A stretch of DNA of 64,000 bases from Saccharopolyspora indica (GTDB lineage: Bacteria; Actinomycetota; Actinomycetes; Mycobacteriales; Pseudonocardiaceae), in contig NZ_JAQGLB010000003.1 in assembly GCF_027853965.1 (NCBI RefSeq), positions 62,001-126,000 on the forward strand, given 5' to 3'. Positions 16,980 to 27,182 of this stretch are shown here, piece after piece (within the stretch, counting starts at the first letter, position 1; each line of letters begins with the position of its first letter). The translations under genes and the position numbers were made by a program. Below the pieces are notes generated by a model. The model was not told where the DNA came from. It ran no database searches and saw only the letters and a program-made list of their open reading frames with translations.

Positions 16980-19415
16980 ATGCCGTCCGGACGAGGTGCT
17001 GTCGTGGTCGATCTCGCCGAGGTCGACGCCGGGATGACCGAGCTGGTCGGCGGCAAGGCCGCCGCGCTCGGCGAGATGCTGCGCGCCGGGTTCCCGGTGC
17101 CGGACGGGTTCTGCGTGACGACGCGGGCTCACCGGTCCGGGGCGGTCCCGGCCGCGGACGTTCTCGACGCCTACCGGAGGCTGGGTTCCGGGCCCGTCGC
17201 CGTTCGATCCAGCGCCACCGCCGAAGACCTCCCGGACGCCAGCTTCGCCGGGCAGCACGACACGTTCCTCGACGTCGACGGGCCGGAAGCGCTGCTCGAA
17301 GCCGTTCAGCGGTGCTGGGACTCGTTGCACGGCGAACGCGCGGTCGCCTACCGCGAGGCGAACCGGATCGACCACGGGCCCGTGCGCATGGCCGTCGTCG
17401 TGCAGCGGATGGTCGACGCCGGGACCGCAGGTGTCCTGTTCACCGCCAACCCGCTCACCGGTTCCCGGGCGGAGATGGTCGTCGATGCCGCACCTGGGCT
17501 GGGCACCGCCGTCGTCGACGGCAGCGTCAACGCGGATCACTACGTCCTCGGCAACGCGGTCGCCGACACCGGCGGCTGTCTCGGACGGGCCGAGCTGACG
17601 GCGTTGCGCGAGCTCGGTTCGCGGTTGCAGGAGCACTTCGGGATCCCGCAGGACGTCGAGTGGGCCTTCGATCGCAGCGGGACGCTGTGGGCGCTGCAAT
17701 CCAGGGCGATCACCACGCTGTTCCCGCTGCCGCCTCCCTCCGGCGGTTCGCAGCCGCGCGTCTACTTCGAGATGGGGCACATGCAGGGCATGCTCCGGCC
17801 GTTCACGCCGCTCGGGATGTCCGCGATGCGGCTGGCGGCCGAGATGTGGTTGGGCCCCTCCAGCGCGAAGACGATGACGAACACCTGGATCGTCGACGTC
17901 GGCGGGCACCTCTACGCGGACTGGACCGACTTCCTGCGCAGCAGGTGGACCCGCAAGCAGATCCCGGCGATGATGCGCACCTACGGGCCGCGGTGCGAGG
18001 CGATCGCGCTGCGCTTGCTGGAAGATCCGCGGTTCGCCCCGCAGCGCGGGATGCCGCTGCGCCTGCCGTGGCTGAAGCTCGTGCGGCTGGTTCCAGCCGC
18101 GGTGGCCGGCATCGGCGGTTCGCTCGCCCGGCCGGAGGCGGCTCGGGCACGGGCTTTCCACCGCGTGGAGGAGATCCGGCGCGAGTCCGCGACGGCATCA
18201 CGATCGATCGGCACCGCCGAGCGGTTCCGGCTCGCGGAGAAGGCGCAGGAGGTCTACGCGGGCCGGGAGATCGCGGACGTCATCTGGCCGATGATGACCG
18301 GGTTGCTGGTCGACCGGATCGCCCGCGGTCTGCTCCGGGACATCGCCGGGGAGACCGAGCTCGACACCGTGCTGCGCGGGCTGCCGCACAACATCACCAC
18401 CATCATGGATCTCGCGCTGTGGCAGGTGGTGCGCGATCTCGACACCGCGCAGCGCGAGCTGCTGAGCAGCACACCGCCCGCCGAGCTGGCCGACCGCTAC
18501 CGGAACGGCGAGCTGCCGGACATCGGCCTGACCTCGTTCCTGGCCGAGTACGGCAACCGCTGCGCCGCGGAGGTGGACATCGGCGTGCCGCGCTGGGCCG
18601 AGGACCCGGCACCCGTGTTCGCCGCCATCGCCAACTACCTGAAGATCACCGACCAGCAGGCACCCGACGAGCGGTTCGCGCGGGCCGCCGAGCAGGCCGA
18701 GGCGGCGGTCGGGGCGCTGACCGCGCGTGCTCGGCGGCGGCATCCGGTCCGCGGGCGGCTCGCCGGTTTCCTCCTGCGCCGCACCCGCCAGCTGACCGGC
18801 CTGCGAGAGCTCGCCAAGTTCGCTTGGGTGCACCCGCTGGCCGAGATGCGCAGGCAGCTGCTGCTGGCCGGCGAGGACCTGGCCGCCAACGGCGTGCTCG
18901 ACCGCCCCGGCGATGTCGTGTTCCTGGAGCTCGAAGAGATCCGCGCCGCGATCGCCGGATGCGACCAGCGGGAGCTCGCACGTGCCCGCAAGGCCACCTA
19001 CCAGCGAGAGATCACCCGGCGGCAGGTCCCCGTGGCGCTGCTCTCCGACGGCACCGATCTGGAAGCGATCGCCCCGCGGGCAGCGGCGGACGGGGCGTGG
19101 ACCGGGCTCGGGGCTTCGCCGGGAACCGCCACCGGCCGGGCGCGGGTGATCCTCGATCCCGCCGGGGCGCGCATCGAACCCGGGGAGATCCTGGTCGCCC
19201 CGACCACCGACCCCGGTTGGACACCGCTGTTCATGACCGCGGCCGGGCTGGTCACCGAAACCGGATCTCCGATCGCGCACGGGCCCACCGTCGCCCGCGA
19301 GTACGGCATCCCGGCGGTCATCTGCGTCCGCGACGCCACGCGACGCATCGAAACCGGGCAGCTCATCACCGTCGACGGCACCGCGGGCACCATTACCCCG
19401 GGGGCCATCGGCTGA
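16980..19415 (+). CDS. Rifampin-phosphotransferase-like / PEP-utilising phosphotransferase
   Basis: 811 residues in three parts: an ATP-grasp domain (~1-270) with GGKAAALGEML, VAVRSSATAEDLPDASFAGQHDTFL and GTAGVLFTANPLTG; a long helical middle (~290-690); and a swivelling phosphohistidine domain with TETGSPIAHGPTVAREYGIPAV, where His ~767 carries the phosphate. This is the layout of rifampin phosphotransferase, which uses ATP to phosphorylate rifamycins, and of related proteins of unknown substrate. The middle domain has no motif that proves rifamycin binding. The ATG 16980 has GAGAGGAG upstream; an ATG at 16941 does not. Monocistronic, ending in a terminator. Confidence 0.88.
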   Translation: MPSGRGAVVVDLAEVDAGMTELVGGKAAALGEMLRAGFPVPDGFCVTTRAHRSGAVPAADVLDAYRRLGSGPVAVRSSATAEDLPDASFAGQHDTFLDVDGPEALLEAVQRCWDSLHGERAVAYREANRIDHGPVRMAVVVQRMVDAGTAGVLFTANPLTGSRAEMVVDAAPGLGTAVVDGSVNADHYVLGNAVADTGGCLGRAELTALRELGSRLQEHFGIPQDVEWAFDRSGTLWALQSRAITTLFPLPPPSGGSQPRVYFEMGHMQGMLRPFTPLGMSAMRLAAEMWLGPSSAKTMTNTWIVDVGGHLYADWTDFLRSRWTRKQIPAMMRTYGPRCEAIALRLLEDPRFAPQRGMPLRLPWLKLVRLVPAAVAGIGGSLARPEAARARAFHRVEEIRRESATASRSIGTAERFRLAEKAQEVYAGREIADVIWPMMTGLLVDRIARGLLRDIAGETELDTVLRGLPHNITTIMDLALWQVVRDLDTAQRELLSSTPPAELADRYRNGELPDIGLTSFLAEYGNRCAAEVDIGVPRWAEDPAPVFAAIANYLKITDQQAPDERFARAAEQAEAAVGALTARARRRHPVRGRLAGFLLRRTRQLTGLRELAKFAWVHPLAEMRRQLLLAGEDLAANGVLDRPGDVVFLELEEIRAAIAGCDQRELARARKATYQREITRRQVPVALLSDGTDLEAIAPRAAADGAWTGLGASPGTATGRARVILDPAGARIEPGEILVAPTTDPGWTPLFMTAAGLVTETGSPIAHGPTVAREYGIPAVICVRDATRRIETGQLITVDGTAGTITPGAIG

Positions 19416-19459
19416 GCACACCGCCGCCGCTCGCGGAGGAGCCCGGCGACGCGGTTCGG

Positions 19460-19496
19460 ATCCGGCTGGAAGAGCCGTCGCCACCTCCAGCCGGAT
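19460..19496. terminator. Bidirectional terminator hairpin
   Basis: Perfect 11-bp arms ATCCGGCTGGA (19460-19470) and TCCAGCCGGAT (19486-19496) with a 15-nt loop lie between the converging phosphotransferase-like and nhaA genes. Confidence 0.7.
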
Positions 19497-19505
19497 ATCG
19501 ATCCG

Positions 19506-20768
19506 TCAGCTCGTGCTGCTCACCTCCGCACCTTCCAACCGCCGGTATGCGCGGTTGCGCGCGCTGAGCACGATCGCGGCCAGGACGGCCGCGATCAGCG
19601 ATCCCAGCAGAACGGCGGTCTTGACGTAGTCACCGCGCGGATCGCCGGCGTCGAAGGCCAGCTCCCCGATCAGCAGGGAGACGGTGAACCCGATGCCGGC
19701 GAGCAACGCGACCCCGACGATGTCCCACCACGACAGCCCGGGGTCCAGCCGAGCCCGCGTGCACTTGGCCACCACGAAGGTGGATCCGAAGATCCCGACG
19801 AGCTTGCCCAGCACCAGCCCGCCCACGACCCCGAGGGCGACCGTGCTGGTCATGGCCCCGACCAGCGCATCGCCCCGCAAGGACACCCCGGCGGCGAACA
19901 GCGCGAACAGCGGCACCGCCACACCGGCCGAAACGGGGCGCCAGAGGTGTTCCAGGTGCTCGGCCAGCCCGGTGGACTCGCCCTCGCGCGCGACGACGGG
20001 AACGGTGAACCCGAGCAGCACTCCGGCGATCGTGGCGTGCACCCCCGATGCGTGCACGAAGTACCAGGCCAGCAACGCGAGCGGGATCAGCGCCCACCAC
20101 GAGGTCTTCCGCCGCTGCACCAGCAGCCCGAACAGCGCGATCGGCACCAGGGCGGCTGCCAGCACGCCCAGGTTGAACTCATCGGTGTAGAAGATCGCGA
20201 TGACCGCGATCGCCAGCAGGTCGTCGACCACGGCGAGCGTGAGCAAGAAGGCCCGCAGCGAGGTCGGCAGGTGCGAGGCGATGACGGCGAGCACGGCCAG
20301 GGCGAACGCGATATCGGTCGCGGTGGGGATCGCCCAACCGCGCAGCGCCGAGCCGCCCGCGCCGATGTTGAGCGCCACGAAGATCAACGCGGGCACGAGC
20401 ATGCCGCCGATCGCAGCCACGACCGGGACCGCGGCCCGCCCGGGATCGCGCAGATCACCGGCGACGAACTCGCGTTTGAGCTCCAGGCCCACGATGAAGA
20501 AGAAGATCGCCAGCAGGCCGTCGGCCGCCCAGTGGGCGAGGTCGAGGTCCAGGCCGAGCGCGGCCCCGCCGGGCCACGGGACGAACGAGCGAACGGCCTC
20601 GTAGGCCTCGCCCCACGGCGAGTTGATCCACACCAGCGCGAGCACCGCCGCTACCAGCAGCAGAGCTCCCCCAACGGACTCCGCGCGCAGGATCTGGGAC
20701 ACGGTGCGCGCCTCGGTGCCGGACAGGCGTGCGAGAAGACCACGCCGGGAAGGGGTCTTTTCCTCCAT
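19506..20768 (-). CDS. nhaA: Na+/H+ antiporter NhaA
   Basis: 420 residues. It has the NhaA helices: [61 protein letters not shown] (conserved Asp of helix IV), [19 protein letters not shown] (the Na+-binding Asp pair of helix V) and [15 protein letters not shown]. It expels Na+ in exchange for two protons at high pH or salt. I use the internal ATG at 20768 because upstream in-frame ATGs (to 20846) add a non-homologous leader; none has a strong ribosome site, so the exact start is open. It is a single gene. Confidence 0.93.
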   Translation of the reverse strand: MEEKTPSRRGLLARLSGTEARTVSQILRAESVGGALLLVAAVLALVWINSPWGEAYEAVRSFVPWPGGAALGLDLDLAHWAADGLLAIFFFIVGLELKREFVAGDLRDPGRAAVPVVAAIGGMLVPALIFVALNIGAGGSALRGWAIPTATDIAFALAVLAVIASHLPTSLRAFLLTLAVVDDLLAIAVIAIFYTDEFNLGVLAAALVPIALFGLLVQRRKTSWWALIPLALLAWYFVHASGVHATIAGVLLGFTVPVVAREGESTGLAEHLEHLWRPVSAGVAVPLFALFAAGVSLRGDALVGAMTSTVALGVVGGLVLGKLVGIFGSTFVVAKCTRARLDPGLSWWDIVGVALLAGIGFTVSLLIGELAFDAGDPRGDYVKTAVLLGSLIAAVLAAIVLSARNRAYRRLEGAEVSSTS

Positions 20769-20902
20769 GCGGAAACCCATCTGATCGGAAGCACGGACTG
20801 ACTCGCCGACCAGACTTCCCGGCACACCCATGAACATTCTACGCAAAACGGGCAGGCGGCCCTCACCCCACCCGCATCGACGAGGCGGCCCGCGATCCGC
20901 CC

Positions 20903-20937
20903 ATACACTTGTATTGCTTATTGGTCATCTGTATTGT
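20903..20937 (+). promoter_or_regulatory. Promoter/operator of the TetR-ABC exporter operon
   Basis: The interval contains the perfect inverted repeat ATACA-CT-TGTAT (20903-20914) and two TGTATTG copies exactly 20 bp apart (20910 and 20930). TATTGT (20932-20937) is a plausible -10 box seven bases before the ATG at 20945, which has no Shine-Dalgarno, implying a leaderless transcript. The repeats are probable binding sites for the TetR encoded just downstream. Confidence 0.55.
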
Positions 20938-20944
20938 CCCGCCC

Positions 20945-21589
20945 ATGGGAACACCTTCAAGCAGGGACGACCCGCGTGCCGAAGACCTGACGGCTCGTGC
21001 GCGGATCCGCGACACGGCGATGCGGATGTTCGCCGACCGGGGCGCCGACGGGACGTCGATGCGGGCGGTCGCTGCGGAGGCCGGGGTTTCGATCGGGCTC
21101 GTCCAGCACCACTTCGGCTCGAAGGCCGGGCTGCGCAAGGCATGCGACGACTTCGCGATCGGCAGCATGCTCGACGAGGCGCGGGCAGCGGCGAGCAGCG
21201 GCGATCCGTTCACCACGCCGATGAACCGCGAGGTGGACGAGCTCGTCCTCCGGTACCTCGGCCGCGCGCTGATCGACGGATCCACGACCGCAGCCGAGCT
21301 CTTCGACGCCGGTGCCGAACTGGCCGAGTCCTGGTTCGCCGCCAACTGGCCGGAACGGTTCGGACCGGACGAGGCCGGAGCGGCCCGGGCCCGGGCCGCT
21401 GCCGCCGCCATGTCGGCGATGCACCTCGGGCCCATCGCACTGCACTCGCACCTGTCGCGCCGGCTCGGCGTGAACGCTCTCGACGACGAGAACCGCGCGC
21501 TGATCCCCACCGCGATCACCGACGTCTACCAAGCGATGGCGACGTTGTTCGACAACGCCCAGACCTCCCGAGGAGCGGAACATGAGTGA
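20945..21589 (+). CDS. TetR-family regulator of the adjacent ABC exporter
   Basis: 214 residues. Helix-turn-helix: [52 protein letters not shown]. The longer C-terminal domain, with [21 protein letters not shown], resembles TetR proteins that accompany TnrB-like transporters. The start at 20945 is preferred over the in-frame ATG at 20909, because the latter lies inside the promoter/operator repeats. Its last codons overlap the ABC ATPase start (ATG at 21582), so the three genes form one operon with autoregulation. Confidence 0.92.
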   Translation: MGTPSSRDDPRAEDLTARARIRDTAMRMFADRGADGTSMRAVAAEAGVSIGLVQHHFGSKAGLRKACDDFAIGSMLDEARAAASSGDPFTTPMNREVDELVLRYLGRALIDGSTTAAELFDAGAELAESWFAANWPERFGPDEAGAARARAAAAAMSAMHLGPIALHSHLSRRLGVNALDDENRALIPTAITDVYQAMATLFDNAQTSRGAEHE

Positions 21590-22493
21590 GGTCGTCCAGA
21601 TCGAGGGCCTCGTGAAGAGCTTCGGCCGGGCCAAGGCCCTGGACGGACTGGACCTGAGCGTCTCGGCCGGTCAGATCCACGGTTTCCTCGGTCCGAACGG
21701 GGCGGGCAAGTCCACCACCATCCGGATCCTCCTCGGACTGATGCGCGCCGACGCCGGCGAAGCGGCGGTGCTGGGGCGCGACCCGTGGTCCGATGCCGCC
21801 CAGCTGCACGCGCAGCTGGCGTACGTGCCCGGTGACGTCACGCTCTGGCCGAGCTTGACCGGGGGCGAGGTGATCGACCTGCTCGGCCGGATGCGCGGCT
21901 CGGCCGACGCCGGACGCCGCGATGAGTTGATCGAGAGGTTCCAGCTCGACCCGGGCAAGCGGTGCCGGACCTACTCGACCGGCAACCGGCAGAAGGTCGC
22001 GCTCGTCGCCGCCCTGTGCGCCGACGCCGAGCTGTTGATCCTGGACGAGCCGACCTCCGGCCTGGACCCGCTGATGGAGGAGGTGTTCCGGGCATGCGTG
22101 CGGGAGGCCGCCGCGGAAGGGCGAACCGTGCTGCTGTCCAGCCACATCCTCTCGGAGGTCGAAGCGCTGTGCGACCAGGTGACGATCATCCGGGACGGCC
22201 GGGTGGTCGAGCGCGGTTCGCTCGCCGACCTGCGTCACCTGTCCCGCACGTCGGTCCACGGCGTCCTCATCGGTGACCCGGCGGCGCTGGGCGCCCTCCC
22301 GGAGATCCACGACCTGCAGATCGACGGCGCGCACGTCCGGTTCGAGGTCGACGCCGGCCGGCTCGACCCGGTGCTCGCCCGGCTCGCGGCGATCGGCACC
22401 TCCCGCCTCGTCGTCGAACCGGCGAGCTTGGAGGAGCTGTTCCTCCGCCACTACGACCGGTCCGCCGGGAAGAACCTGGAGGAGGTCCGGTGA
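21582..22493 (+). CDS. ABC transporter ATP-binding protein (drug exporter, TnrB2-like)
   Basis: 303 residues. Walker [11 protein letters not shown] (~37-46), a signature-like segment [15 protein letters not shown] in place of LSGGQ, Walker [14 protein letters not shown] and the H-loop SSHILSEVE. The YSTGNRQK variant is typical of the exporter group that includes tetronasin resistance TnrB2. A C-terminal ~80-residue extension is usual for this group. Overlaps both neighbours (TetR by 8 bp, permease by GTGA). It energises export through the following permease. Confidence 0.93.
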   Translation: MSEVVQIEGLVKSFGRAKALDGLDLSVSAGQIHGFLGPNGAGKSTTIRILLGLMRADAGEAAVLGRDPWSDAAQLHAQLAYVPGDVTLWPSLTGGEVIDLLGRMRGSADAGRRDELIERFQLDPGKRCRTYSTGNRQKVALVAALCADAELLILDEPTSGLDPLMEEVFRACVREAAAEGRTVLLSSHILSEVEALCDQVTIIRDGRVVERGSLADLRHLSRTSVHGVLIGDPAALGALPEIHDLQIDGAHVRFEVDAGRLDPVLARLAAIGTSRLVVEPASLEELFLRHYDRSAGKNLEEVR

Positions 22494-24091
22494 AGGGCGC
22501 CGAATTCGCCGGTACGGCGGGGCTGGTCCGCCTCATCCTCCGCCGCGACCGATTGCTGATCCCGCTGTGGCTCCTGCTCAGCCTCTCCGCCCCGCTCGCA
22601 GGCGCATCGGGAGTCGCGACCACCTACTCGACCGCGGCAGACCGCAGGCACCGGTTCGAGCAGGTCGAGGGCACGCCCATGTTCGTCATCTTCCAGGGAC
22701 GGGCCTTCGGCGACACCACCGCTGCGCTGAGCGCGCAGCAGGGGTTCGCGACAGCAGTGCTGATCGCCGCGCTCGGTGCCGCCCTCCTGGTCGCCAGGCA
22801 CACCCGCGGCGAGGAAGCGGCCGGGCGGCGCGAACTCCTCGGATCGACCGTGACCGGCAGGCACGCACCGCTGGCCGCCGTGATGGCCGTGATCGGTGCC
22901 GCCGGAATCGTCATCACCGTCGCCGGCGCTCTCGCCCTGATCGGCTTCGGGTTACCGGTTCCGGGGTCGTTCGCGATGGGCAGCACCGGTGGCGCGGCGG
23001 CCTGGCTCGGCGCGGCGTTCGCGGCGGTGGCGGCCCAGCTCACCACACGATCCGTGATCGCAGGCGTCAGCGCGGCGGGCGTCATCTACGCGATGCACTT
23101 CCTGCGCGGCGTCGCGGCCATCAGCGGTGACTCGGCGGCCTGGTCGGTGTGGCTGATCCCGAACGGATGGCTGGAGGAGATCCGCCCGTACACCGCCGAC
23201 CGGTGGTGGCCGCTGGCACTGGCGGTGGCGCTCTCGATCGCGCTGGTCGTGCTCGCCGCCCGGCTCTCGGCTCGTCGGGACATCGGCGGCGCACTGCTCG
23301 GTTCGCGGCCCGGCCCGGTCACCGCGCCCGAGTGGTTGCGCAGCGACCTGGCACTGGCGCTGCGGTTGCACCGCCCCGACGTGATCGCCTTCTCCGCGTT
23401 CCTGCTCGCGATGGGGCTCGCGCTCGGCGCAGGTGGGTCCGGTGCGATGGCCGAGTACGGGCGCTCGGCCTGGGTGCAGGCGTACGCGGCCGCGATGCTG
23501 ATCGACGATCCGGCCGACGCGCTGTACGTCTACGTCGTGTTCTCCTTCGTCTTCGTCACCGGAATCCACGCGGTGCTCACCGTGCTTCGGCTGCACCGGG
23601 ACGAAACCTCGGGCATCGCCGCGAACCTGCTCGGCGGCCCGCTCGGCCGCGTGCGGTGGGCGCTCGGCCAACTGGCCGTCGCGATGGCGGCCCCGGTGGT
23701 GCTGCAGTTCGCGATGGGCCTGGGCTTGGGCCTCGGCACCTGGGCAGCGACCGGCCGCGTGGACGAGCTCGGCCGACCGCTGGCGCTGACCATGCCCCTG
23801 GTGATCGCCGTGTGGGTCATCGTCGCGATCGCCTTCGCCGCGTTCGGCCTGCGCGCCCGCACCGCGCCGCGGGTGGGCTGGACCGCGCTCGCGATCGGGA
23901 TCGCCGTCGAGATCGCCGTCAAAGCCGGTTCCCTGCCCGAATGGCTGTACCGCGCAACATCGCCGTTCGCATCGATCAGCCCGTACTTCCAACCGACGCC
24001 GCTGACCTACACCGGGCTGCTGGTGTTCACCGCGGTGCTCGTCGCGGTCGGATCGATGGCCATCAAGCGGCGCGACCTGGCCACCGGCTGA
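22490..24091 (+). CDS. ABC exporter permease (polyketide antibiotic exporter, TnrB3-like)
   Basis: 533 residues starting GTG, overlapping the ATPase stop as GTGA. About 12 hydrophobic segments arranged as two similar halves, the size and layout of TnrB3-type exporters of polyketide antibiotics (COG3559). Recognisable parts are [36 protein letters not shown] text in the first half and [28 protein letters not shown] in the second. The operon probably provides resistance to an external ionophore or macrolide, since no matching biosynthetic genes are adjacent. Confidence 0.9.
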   Translation: MKGAEFAGTAGLVRLILRRDRLLIPLWLLLSLSAPLAGASGVATTYSTAADRRHRFEQVEGTPMFVIFQGRAFGDTTAALSAQQGFATAVLIAALGAALLVARHTRGEEAAGRRELLGSTVTGRHAPLAAVMAVIGAAGIVITVAGALALIGFGLPVPGSFAMGSTGGAAAWLGAAFAAVAAQLTTRSVIAGVSAAGVIYAMHFLRGVAAISGDSAAWSVWLIPNGWLEEIRPYTADRWWPLALAVALSIALVVLAARLSARRDIGGALLGSRPGPVTAPEWLRSDLALALRLHRPDVIAFSAFLLAMGLALGAGGSGAMAEYGRSAWVQAYAAAMLIDDPADALYVYVVFSFVFVTGIHAVLTVLRLHRDETSGIAANLLGGPLGRVRWALGQLAVAMAAPVVLQFAMGLGLGLGTWAATGRVDELGRPLALTMPLVIAVWVIVAIAFAAFGLRARTAPRVGWTALAIGIAVEIAVKAGSLPEWLYRATSPFASISPYFQPTPLTYTGLLVFTAVLVAVGSMAIKRRDLATG

Positions 24092-24125
24092 CTCCTCCCC
24101 CAGCAGTCACCCGATCGTCCGGCGG

Positions 24126-24848
24126 TCAGCGCGCGGCGAGCCGGGAGACGTAGACCGTGTTGGCGGACTTCCCGCCGCCGTAGGGGTTGTCGAAGGTCAC
24201 GGTGTGCGCTTCGACCGTCTCGAAGACCTCGGCGAGCACTGCGGTGAACTCCGCCTCCGGCGGGTCGTCCGACCACAGCGCGAACACGCCGCCGGGGTGG
24301 AGGTGGGCGGCGAGGCGGCGCAGTCCCGCTGGGGTGTAGAAGTCGGCGTGGCCGGAGTCCAGGACGTGGCGCGGCGAGTGGTCGATGTCGAGCAGGACCG
24401 CGTGGAACCGCCGACCGGGTGCTGCCGGGTCGAAGCCCGGGACCGAGGCGGCCATGGCGAAGAAATCGCCTCGCACGAACCGGTTCCGCGGGTCACCGGT
24501 CAGGGACTCCGACAGCGGCAGCAGGCCGCGCTGGTGCCAGTCGACCACCTCGGGCAGGCCTTCGACGACGATCGAGGAGCGCACCCGCGGATCGTCGAGC
24601 GCGGCACGCGCGGTGCAGCCGAGCCCGAGCCCGCCGACCACGACGTCGAAGCCGGTGCCGGGCAGCTCGGCCAGGCCCAGCCGCGCGAGCTCCTCCTCGG
24701 CCACCGTGAACAGGCTCGACATCAGGTATTCGTCGTCGAGCTTGACCTCGTAGACGTCCACGCCCAGCAGCGGATCCCGCCGCCGCCGCAAGCTGATCGC
24801 ACCGATCGGCGTCTCCTGCCAATCGATCTCCTCGAAACGAGCACCCAT
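24126..24848 (-). CDS. Spermidine-synthase-like / SAM-fold protein
   Basis: 240 residues; GGAGGG precedes ATG 24848. The core has the class I SAM-binding fold: VVVGGLGLGCTARAALDDPRVRSSIVVEGLPEVVDWH, RNRFVRGDFFAMA and FHAVLLDIDHSPRHVLDSGHADFYTPAGLRRLAAHLHPGGVFALWSDD. This resembles the polyamine aminopropyltransferase family, but the N-terminal beta domain is abbreviated and a canonical GGGDG is replaced by GGLGLG, so amine transfer is not assured. Divergent from a MerR gene 200 bp away. Confidence 0.82.
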   Translation of the reverse strand: MGARFEEIDWQETPIGAISLRRRRDPLLGVDVYEVKLDDEYLMSSLFTVAEEELARLGLAELPGTGFDVVVGGLGLGCTARAALDDPRVRSSIVVEGLPEVVDWHQRGLLPLSESLTGDPRNRFVRGDFFAMAASVPGFDPAAPGRRFHAVLLDIDHSPRHVLDSGHADFYTPAGLRRLAAHLHPGGVFALWSDDPPEAEFTAVLAEVFETVEAHTVTFDNPYGGGKSANTVYVSRLAAR

Positions 24849-25050
24849 CCTTGCCCTCCGATCCCAGGGGTCGCCCGCACCGGGGCCGGTCGACCGGCGG
24901 CCGCTGCGCGAGCAGCGCGAGCCGGTGGGGGCCGACCCTATGGTGCGGGAGTCCGGCGGCCCGCAGCGCCACGCCGGTCCGGCCGCCGGAACGGCCGGAC
25001 CGCCCCGTCGATTACGGTGGGTTCGGAGTCCGGACCGGGAAGGGTATGAC

Positions 25051-25443
25051 GTGAGCGAGCGGATGCAGATCGGCGAGGTCGCTGAGCGCACGGGGCTGTC
25101 CCTGCGCACCATCCGCTACTACGAGGAAGTCGGACTGGTGGTGCCCAGCGACCGCAGCCAGGGCGGCTTCCGCCTCTACACCGAACCCGACGTCGACCGG
25201 CTCAAGCTCATCATGCGCATGAAACCGCTGGGGTTCCAGCTGGAGGAGATGCGCGAGCTGCTGGCCATCATCGACCCCACGCCCACCAGCCCGAAGATCG
25301 ACGACCCGGCGGGCAGGCTGGCCGCGTTCAGCGAATCCGCCGAGCAGCGCTGCGTGGAGCTGCGCACCAAGCTGCGCATCGCCGAGGAGTTCGCGGCCAC
25401 CCTCCGCGCGCACCTCGGCACCGAGCGGCCCGCCACCGGCTGA
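25051..25443 (+). CDS. MerR-family regulator
   Basis: 130 residues from GTG 25051 (GGGAAGGG upstream); the ATG at 25063 is a lesser alternative. MQIGEVAERTGLSLRTIRYYEEVGLVVPSDRSQGGFRLYTEPDVDRLKLIMRMKPLGFQLEEMRELLAI is the classic winged-helix and dimer start. No metal-binding cysteine pair is present; the single Cys is in EQRCVELRTKL. It resembles small MerR proteins found beside SulP-type anion transporters, and the gene 195 bp downstream is a SulP permease, so it may regulate that gene. Confidence 0.9.
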   Translation: MSERMQIGEVAERTGLSLRTIRYYEEVGLVVPSDRSQGGFRLYTEPDVDRLKLIMRMKPLGFQLEEMRELLAIIDPTPTSPKIDDPAGRLAAFSESAEQRCVELRTKLRIAEEFAATLRAHLGTERPATG

Positions 25444-25637
25444 CCTCCCAGTGATCCCGGCCTCACCCGCGCCGGAGGGCTGGGGCGCGCGAGCAACTCT
25501 CATCTAACGTAAGGGTAGGGTTCCGCCGCGCCGACGTCCCGGGGCGGGCATCCCGTCCACCCCGCGGCACCGCCGCCGCGTCGTGAGTCGCGTCGTGCCT
25601 CGACGCGACGACGTTCCGCGCCGTGCGGCGCCCGAGC

Positions 25638-27143
25638 ATGTCAGGTCGTGAAGTGCCCACTCCCCCGTTGTCCCGCCTGCGGCCGAGCCGGCCGGCGTGG
25701 CTGTCGCCCAAGGTCGCCCGCACCGAGATCCTCGCCGGACTCGTCGTCGCTCTGGCGCTGATCCCCGAGGCCATCTCGTTCTCGATCATCGCCGGGGTCG
25801 ATCCCAGCATCGGCCTGTTCGCCTCGTTCACCATGGCCGTGGTCATCTCGATCGTCGGCGGGCGGCCCGCGATGATCTCCGCAGCCACCGGCGCGATCGC
25901 ACTGGTGGTGGCCCCGCTGGCCCGCGAGCACGGGCTCGGCTACCTGGTCGCGACGGTCATCCTGGGCGGGGTGTTCCAGATCGTCCTGGGCTCGCTCGGG
26001 GTGGCCCGGTTGATGCGGTTCGTGCCGCGCAGCGTGATGGTCGGCTTCGTCAATTCCCTGGCCATCCTCATCTTCATGGCGCAGATCCCCGAGCTGATCG
26101 ACGTGCCGTGGCAGGTCTACCCGCTGTTCGCCGCCGCCCTGGTGATCATGGTGCTGTTCCCGAAGCTCACCAAGGCCGTCCCCGCGCCGCTGGTGTCCAT
26201 CGTCGCGCTCACCGCGCTGACCATCGCCGCCGGGATCGCCGTGCCCACCGTCGGCGACAAGGGCGCACTGCCCTCCGCACTGCCCGTTCCCGGCATCCCC
26301 GACGTCCCGTTCACGCTGGACACGCTCTCCCTGATCGCCCCGTACGCGCTGGCGTTCGCGCTGGTCGGGCTGATGGAATCGCTGATGACCGCCAAGCTCG
26401 TCGACGACATCACCGACACCCGATCCAACAAGACCCGCGAATCCATCGGTCAGGGCATCGCCAACGTCGTCACCGGCTTCTTCGGCGGGATGGGCGGCTG
26501 CGCGATGATCGGCCAGACCATGATCAACGTCAGGACCGCGGGCGCCCGCACCCGGCTGTCGACCTTCCTGGCCGGCGCGTTCCTGATGGTGCTGTGCATC
26601 GTCTTCGGGCCGCTGGTCTCGCAGATCCCGATGGCCGCGCTGGTCGCCGTCATGGTGCTGGTCTCCGTCGGCACCTTCGACTGGCACAGCATCGCGCCGA
26701 AGACCCTCAAGCGGATGCCGGTCGGCGAGACGACGGTCATGGTCGTGACCGTGGCCGTCGTGGTGGCCACCCACAACCTCGCCATCGGCGTCGTCGTCGG
26801 CGCGATCACCGCGATGGTCATCTTCGCCCGCCGCGTCGCCCACCTCGTCGAGGTCACCGCCGTCACCGACCCCGACGGCACGGAGGTCGTCTACCGGGTC
26901 ACCGGCGAGCTGTTCTTCGCCTCCAGCAACGAACTCGTCCAGCACTTCGACTACGCGAGCGACCCGGACAAGGTCGTCGTCGACCTCACCGACGCCCACA
27001 TCTGGGACGCCTCCACCGTCGCCGCGCTCGACGCCATCACCACCAAGTACGAAACCCGCGGCAAGACCGTCGAGATCGTCGGCCTGAACACCCACAGCGC
27101 CAAGATCCACCACCGCCTCACCGGCGAACTCACCGGCAGCTGA
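25638..27143 (+). CDS. SulP-family anion permease with STAS domain
   Basis: About 501 residues. EILAGLVVALALIPEAISFSIIAGVDPSIGLFASF is the SulP signature start, followed by ~12 membrane segments with GGRPAMISAATGAIALV. A cytoplasmic STAS domain closes it (GELFFASSNELVQHFDY...VVVDLTDAHIWDASTVAALDAITTKYETRGKTVEIVG). It imports sulfate, bicarbonate or similar anions. The start is uncertain: ATG 25638 is used, GTG 25623 and GTG 25653 are alternatives, and none has a good ribosome site. Upstream (25498-25523) lies CTCATCTAACGTAAGGGTAG, loosely MerR-operator-like. Confidence 0.9.
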   Translation: MSGREVPTPPLSRLRPSRPAWLSPKVARTEILAGLVVALALIPEAISFSIIAGVDPSIGLFASFTMAVVISIVGGRPAMISAATGAIALVVAPLAREHGLGYLVATVILGGVFQIVLGSLGVARLMRFVPRSVMVGFVNSLAILIFMAQIPELIDVPWQVYPLFAAALVIMVLFPKLTKAVPAPLVSIVALTALTIAAGIAVPTVGDKGALPSALPVPGIPDVPFTLDTLSLIAPYALAFALVGLMESLMTAKLVDDITDTRSNKTRESIGQGIANVVTGFFGGMGGCAMIGQTMINVRTAGARTRLSTFLAGAFLMVLCIVFGPLVSQIPMAALVAVMVLVSVGTFDWHSIAPKTLKRMPVGETTVMVVTVAVVVATHNLAIGVVVGAITAMVIFARRVAHLVEVTAVTDPDGTEVVYRVTGELFFASSNELVQHFDYASDPDKVVVDLTDAHIWDASTVAALDAITTKYETRGKTVEIVGLNTHSAKIHHRLTGELTGS

Positions 27144-27146
27144 CCG

Positions 27147-27176
27147 GTGCCGCGCAGCCCGGCGGCTGCGCGGCAC
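27147..27176. terminator. Strong bidirectional terminator hairpin
   Basis: Perfect 13-bp arms GTGCCGCGCAGCC and GGCTGCGCGGCAC around CGGC, between the converging SulP and alcohol dehydrogenase genes. No U-tract, as is usual in high-GC actinomycetes. Confidence 0.8.
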
Positions 27177-27182
27177 TCGTGG

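Noticed and set aside
25498..25523. MerR operator before the SulP gene
   Set aside because: The dyad matches poorly (about 9 of 14 positions) and no promoter with 19-20 bp spacing is evident; mentioned only within the SulP entry.
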